In this document: piece by piece, positions 61,871-64,000 of the stretch | Position numbering within the stretch: the first letter of the stretch is position 1 | Layout of the letters: each line of letters begins with the position of its first letter | Source of the DNA: DATMER01 sp963844885 | GTDB taxonomy: Bacteria; Acidobacteriota; Thermoanaerobaculia; Multivoradales; UBA5704 | Length of the DNA stretch: 64,000 bases | Assembly: GCA_963844885.1 (NCBI GenBank) | Contig: CAWJQA010000001.1 | Span: 1-64,000, forward strand | Direction of reading: 5' to 3' | The notes under the pieces: generated by a model | What the model was told of the DNA's origin: nothing | Database searches by the model: none | What the model saw: the letters and a program-made list of their open reading frames with translations, nothing else | Made by a program: the position numbers and the translations under genes

Positions 61871-63445
61871 CTACATCGCCTGATCCTTGGTCATGTCGCG
61901 GGGAAGGCGGAACCAGAAGGTGCTGCCCTGGCCCTCCTGGCTCTCCACGCCGATGGCGCCGCCGTGCATCTCGACGATCGACTTCGCGATCGCCAGGCCC
62001 AGGCCGGCCCCGCGCTGACCGGCGGGGTCGGCGCCTTCCACCTGCCGGAAGCGGTCGAAGATCGCCGTCCGATGGGTGGGAGGGATGCCGCGGCCCTGGT
62101 CCTGGACCTGCACCTCCACCCAGGGTCCCTCCTCCCGGGCCCGCAGATGGACCGAGCTGCCGCGCGGCGAGAACTTGAGCGCGTTCAACAGGAGATTGAC
62201 GACCACCTGCACCAGGCGCTCCTCGTCGCACCGCACCACGGCGGTGGTCGGCTCGACCTCCAGCCGGATCCCGGCGTCGGCGGCGAGCGCTCCGACTTCC
62301 TCGACAGAACGGACCAGGATGTCCGCCAGGGCGTGGCGGTCGATCTGCAGAGACAGACGGCCGTTCTCCAGCCGTTCGACATCCAGGATGTCGTTGACCA
62401 GCCCGACCAACCGCACGATGCCGCGTTCGGCGATGCGTACGGCGTCGAAAGCGCCGTCCGGGAGCGTTCCGAGGACGCCGCCGACGAGGAGGCCGAGGGC
62501 GCCGCGCAGCGAGGTCAGGGGGGTCCTGAGCTCATGGCTGACGGTGGAGACGAACTGGCTCTTCAGGCGCTCCACCTCGTGGAGGTCGGTGAGGTCCCGG
62601 ACGAAGGCGGTGAACGCCGCGGGGCCGTCCCCCGGCAGGCGGGTGATCGCCAGCTCCAGCGGAAAGAGGGTCCCGGCCGCCCGGCGCCCCTGCACCTCGA
62701 CGCGCCGCCCGACCAGGAGCCCCTGCTCCAGATGGCCCGCCAGCCCGCCGGGAGCGGAGGAGACGAAGTCCGGCAGCACGATCAGCTCGGGGATCCGGAG
62801 GCCCGGTATCTCCTCCCCTGTGCGGCCGAAGATGATCTGGGCTGCCGGGTTGAGCTCAAGAATCTGTCCTTCATCGTCGAAGCCGACGATGCCGTCGAGC
62901 GCGGCTTCGACGGTCGCCGCCCGCCGGGCGTGGCTCGCCAGCAGCTCCTGCTGGGCCTGCTTGAGCGCGCGCTCGGCCCGCTTCAGGTCGGTGAGATCCT
63001 GGGCGTGCCCGAGCACATAGGGGCTCCAGCCGGGCCGATGGTAGAGGCGGTTCTGGTAGTAGAGGAGCCGTTCCTCGCCGCCGCTCGTCAGCACCCGCAT
63101 GAAGCCGCTGTCCGAGGAGCGCTTCAGCAGGCGGCTCAGGTAGTCATCGAACGATCCGCGGACGGAGGGGGCGAGAAGGTCGCGCAGGCTGCGGCCCACG
63201 ATCTCCCACGGCTCGTAGCCGAGAAGCTCCGCACCGGCCGGGTTGATGCTCAGGAGCCGGCCGTCGGGGGTGTGCGTACACAGCAGGCCGAGGCTGTTCT
63301 CGACCAGGTCGCGGTACCGGCGGGCGTCCTCTTCCTCCATGGCGGGCGTGGCAGGCCCGACGGGCCTGCCGGGTATCACCGGGCCGAGCCCGCCGGAGGC
63401 CCACCACCTGCGCCACAGCGCCGCACCAGGGATCTTCACTCGCAC
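61871..63445 (-). CDS. PAS-PAS sensor histidine kinase
   Basis: 524 residues from GTG 63445, or 489 from ATG 63340. PAS 1 (about 45-155: LVENSLGLLCTHTPDGRLLSINPAG) and PAS 2 (about 170-280: EAALDGIVGFDDEGQILELN), then the H-box SHELRTPLTSLRGAL (near 302), the N-box NLLLNALKFSP, and the G1/G2 boxes DQGRGIP and GAGLGLAIAKSIVEMHGG. There is no membrane segment or receiver domain, so it is a soluble sensor. The 63340-63445 part contains a 9-bp hairpin and low-complexity residues, which favours the later start. No response regulator is adjacent. Confidence 0.88.
   Translation of the reverse strand: MRVKIPGAALWRRWWASGGLGPVIPGRPVGPATPAMEEEDARRYRDLVENSLGLLCTHTPDGRLLSINPAGAELLGYEPWEIVGRSLRDLLAPSVRGSFDDYLSRLLKRSSDSGFMRVLTSGGEERLLYYQNRLYHRPGWSPYVLGHAQDLTDLKRAERALKQAQQELLASHARRAATVEAALDGIVGFDDEGQILELNPAAQIIFGRTGEEIPGLRIPELIVLPDFVSSAPGGLAGHLEQGLLVGRRVEVQGRRAAGTLFPLELAITRLPGDGPAAFTAFVRDLTDLHEVERLKSQFVSTVSHELRTPLTSLRGALGLLVGGVLGTLPDGAFDAVRIAERGIVRLVGLVNDILDVERLENGRLSLQIDRHALADILVRSVEEVGALAADAGIRLEVEPTTAVVRCDEERLVQVVVNLLLNALKFSPRGSSVHLRAREEGPWVEVQVQDQGRGIPPTHRTAIFDRFRQVEGADPAGQRGAGLGLAIAKSIVEMHGGAIGVESQEGQGSTFWFRLPRDMTKDQAM
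63350..63370. repeat. Perfect 9-bp hairpin at the histidine kinase 5' end
   Basis: GGCAGGCCC (63350-63358), loop GAC, GGGCCTGCC (63362-63370). It lies between the HMG-CoA reductase stop and the histidine kinase ATG at 63340 and shares GGCAGG/CCTGCC with the hairpin at 60033-60051. It may end the reductase transcript or be a dispersed repeat. Confidence 0.5.
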
Positions 63446-63446
63446 C

Positions 63447-64000
63447 CTATCGATTGCGCCCGTATTGTTCGTGGCTCGACACCCAGTCGAGCGACGAGAT
63501 GGCTGAAGCGAGCGAGATCTCGCCGGCCAGGACCACGCCGGCCACGATCTCGGCGAGCTTCTTGACCTTCCCCTTGCCGGCGCAGCCCAGGATCTCCAGG
63601 CACTCGCGCTGGGTCGCCAGGCCGGTGCCGCCGCCGTGGGTGGCTACGATGAGCGACGGGATCGTGATGGAAATGTAGAGGTCCTTGTTTTCGGCGTCAG
63701 CTCGGTGTACACGATGCCCGCCGAGGACTCCGCCACGTTGGCCACGTCCTGGCCGGTCGCGATGAACATGGCCGTGATGCCGTTGGGCGAGTGGCAGCCG
63801 TTGTTGTTCGCGCCGGACATGAAGGCGCCGACGTTGGCGATGCCCGCAGTGGTAGTGGAGCGTCTCGGGGTCGACCCGCATATGCTGGATGAGCATGTCG
63901 CGCGGGATCGTCGCCTCGGCGGTGACGCGCTTGCCGCGGGTGCGCATGACGTTGATCTGGGACGCCTTCTTGTCCGTGGCGAAGTTCGACTCCAGATAGA
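63447..64000 (-). CDS. HMG-CoA reductase, class I, 5' partial, two frameshifts
   Basis: C-terminal part of 3-hydroxy-3-methylglutaryl-CoA reductase, which makes mevalonate from HMG-CoA with NADPH. Seen: NFATDKKASQIN (DKK motif), KRVTAEATIPRD, then in the next frame MSGANNNGCHSPNGI, GQDVANVAESSAG and ELTP, then in the first frame ENKDLYISITIPSLIVATHGGGTGL and VVLAGEISLASAI. The frame changes near 63846 and 63695 and cancel each other, as expected from one extra and one missing base. The gene continues past the right edge. It suggests an isoprenoid pathway through mevalonate. Confidence 0.87.
   Translation of the reverse strand, partial: YLESNFATDKKASQINVMRTRGKRVTAEATIPRDMLIQHMRVDPETLHYHCGHRQRRRLHVRREQQRLPLAQRHHGHVHRDRPGRGQRGGVLGGHRVHRADAENKDLYISITIPSLIVATHGGGTGLATQRECLEILGCAGKGKVKKLAEIVAGVVLAGEISLASAISSLDWVSSHEQYGRNR

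Overview
The window is high-GC DNA in which almost every base is coding. Its left two thirds (1-44514) is a large non-ribosomal peptide synthetase (NRPS) locus and its right third is ordinary chromosome. The right-hand genes (a DUF5916-type outer-membrane protein, a CRTAC1/FG-GAP protein, a long ELWxxDGT-repeat secreted protein with a 'PCRLVDTR' C-terminal domain, a PhaR/phasin locus, a VKOR-DsbA fusion and an HMG-CoA reductase) suggest a Gram-negative soil or sediment bacterium. Acidobacteriota is my best guess, but it is an inference from gene content, not a phylogeny.

NRPS region. All genes run on the + strand. NRPS-A (enters from the left edge, ends 18716) carries six C-A-PCP modules. A 357-bp gap follows, with a hairpin and a leftover copy of the NRPS-A C-terminal tail. 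After it come NRPS-B (C-A-PCP-E-like, 19074-23559), NRPS-C (two modules, 23580-30068), a DUF4350-like domain fused to a VioC/AsnO-type Fe(II)/2-oxoglutarate hydroxylase (30065-31938), NRPS-E (two modules, 31935-38411), NRPS-F (C-A-PCP-E-like, 38437-43082) and an MFS exporter (43123-44514). Genes from NRPS-B to the exporter overlap or lie within about 40 bp of each other, so they look like one operon. Twelve modules are visible. Adenylation codes read by eye give, in order: Leu-like, Lys2/aminoadipate-like, Ala-like, a code lacking Asp235, Ala-like, Leu-like, Lys2/aminoadipate-like, basic, Ala-like, basic/Orn-like, Gly-like, Gly-like. No thioesterase, reductase, MbtH or phosphopantetheinyl transferase is visible. 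Both E-like domains have lost the second His of HHxxxDG, so epimerisation and chain release are both open questions.

Sequence quality. NRPS-A has three single-base frame changes, NRPS-B one, and the 30.2-38.2 kb stretch has a dense run of mostly +1 changes. The intact domain order on both sides suggests uncorrected read errors more than a decaying gene.

Right third. A DUF5916 protein (44553-46811) is followed by an array of about fourteen 20-bp tandem repeats (46847-47138), a Tat-exported vanadium haloperoxidase coupled to a CRTAC1/FG-GAP protein (47411-51212), and a polyhydroxyalkanoate granule locus (PhaR, two phasins, a patatin-like lipase; 51380-54079) with a clear sigma70-type promoter and a terminator. 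Then come an AlgE-like outer-membrane barrel, the minus-strand ELWxxDGT protein, a VKOR-DsbA oxidative-folding enzyme, a minus-strand histidine kinase/UbiB-like kinase pair, and a frameshifted HMG-CoA reductase running off the right edge.
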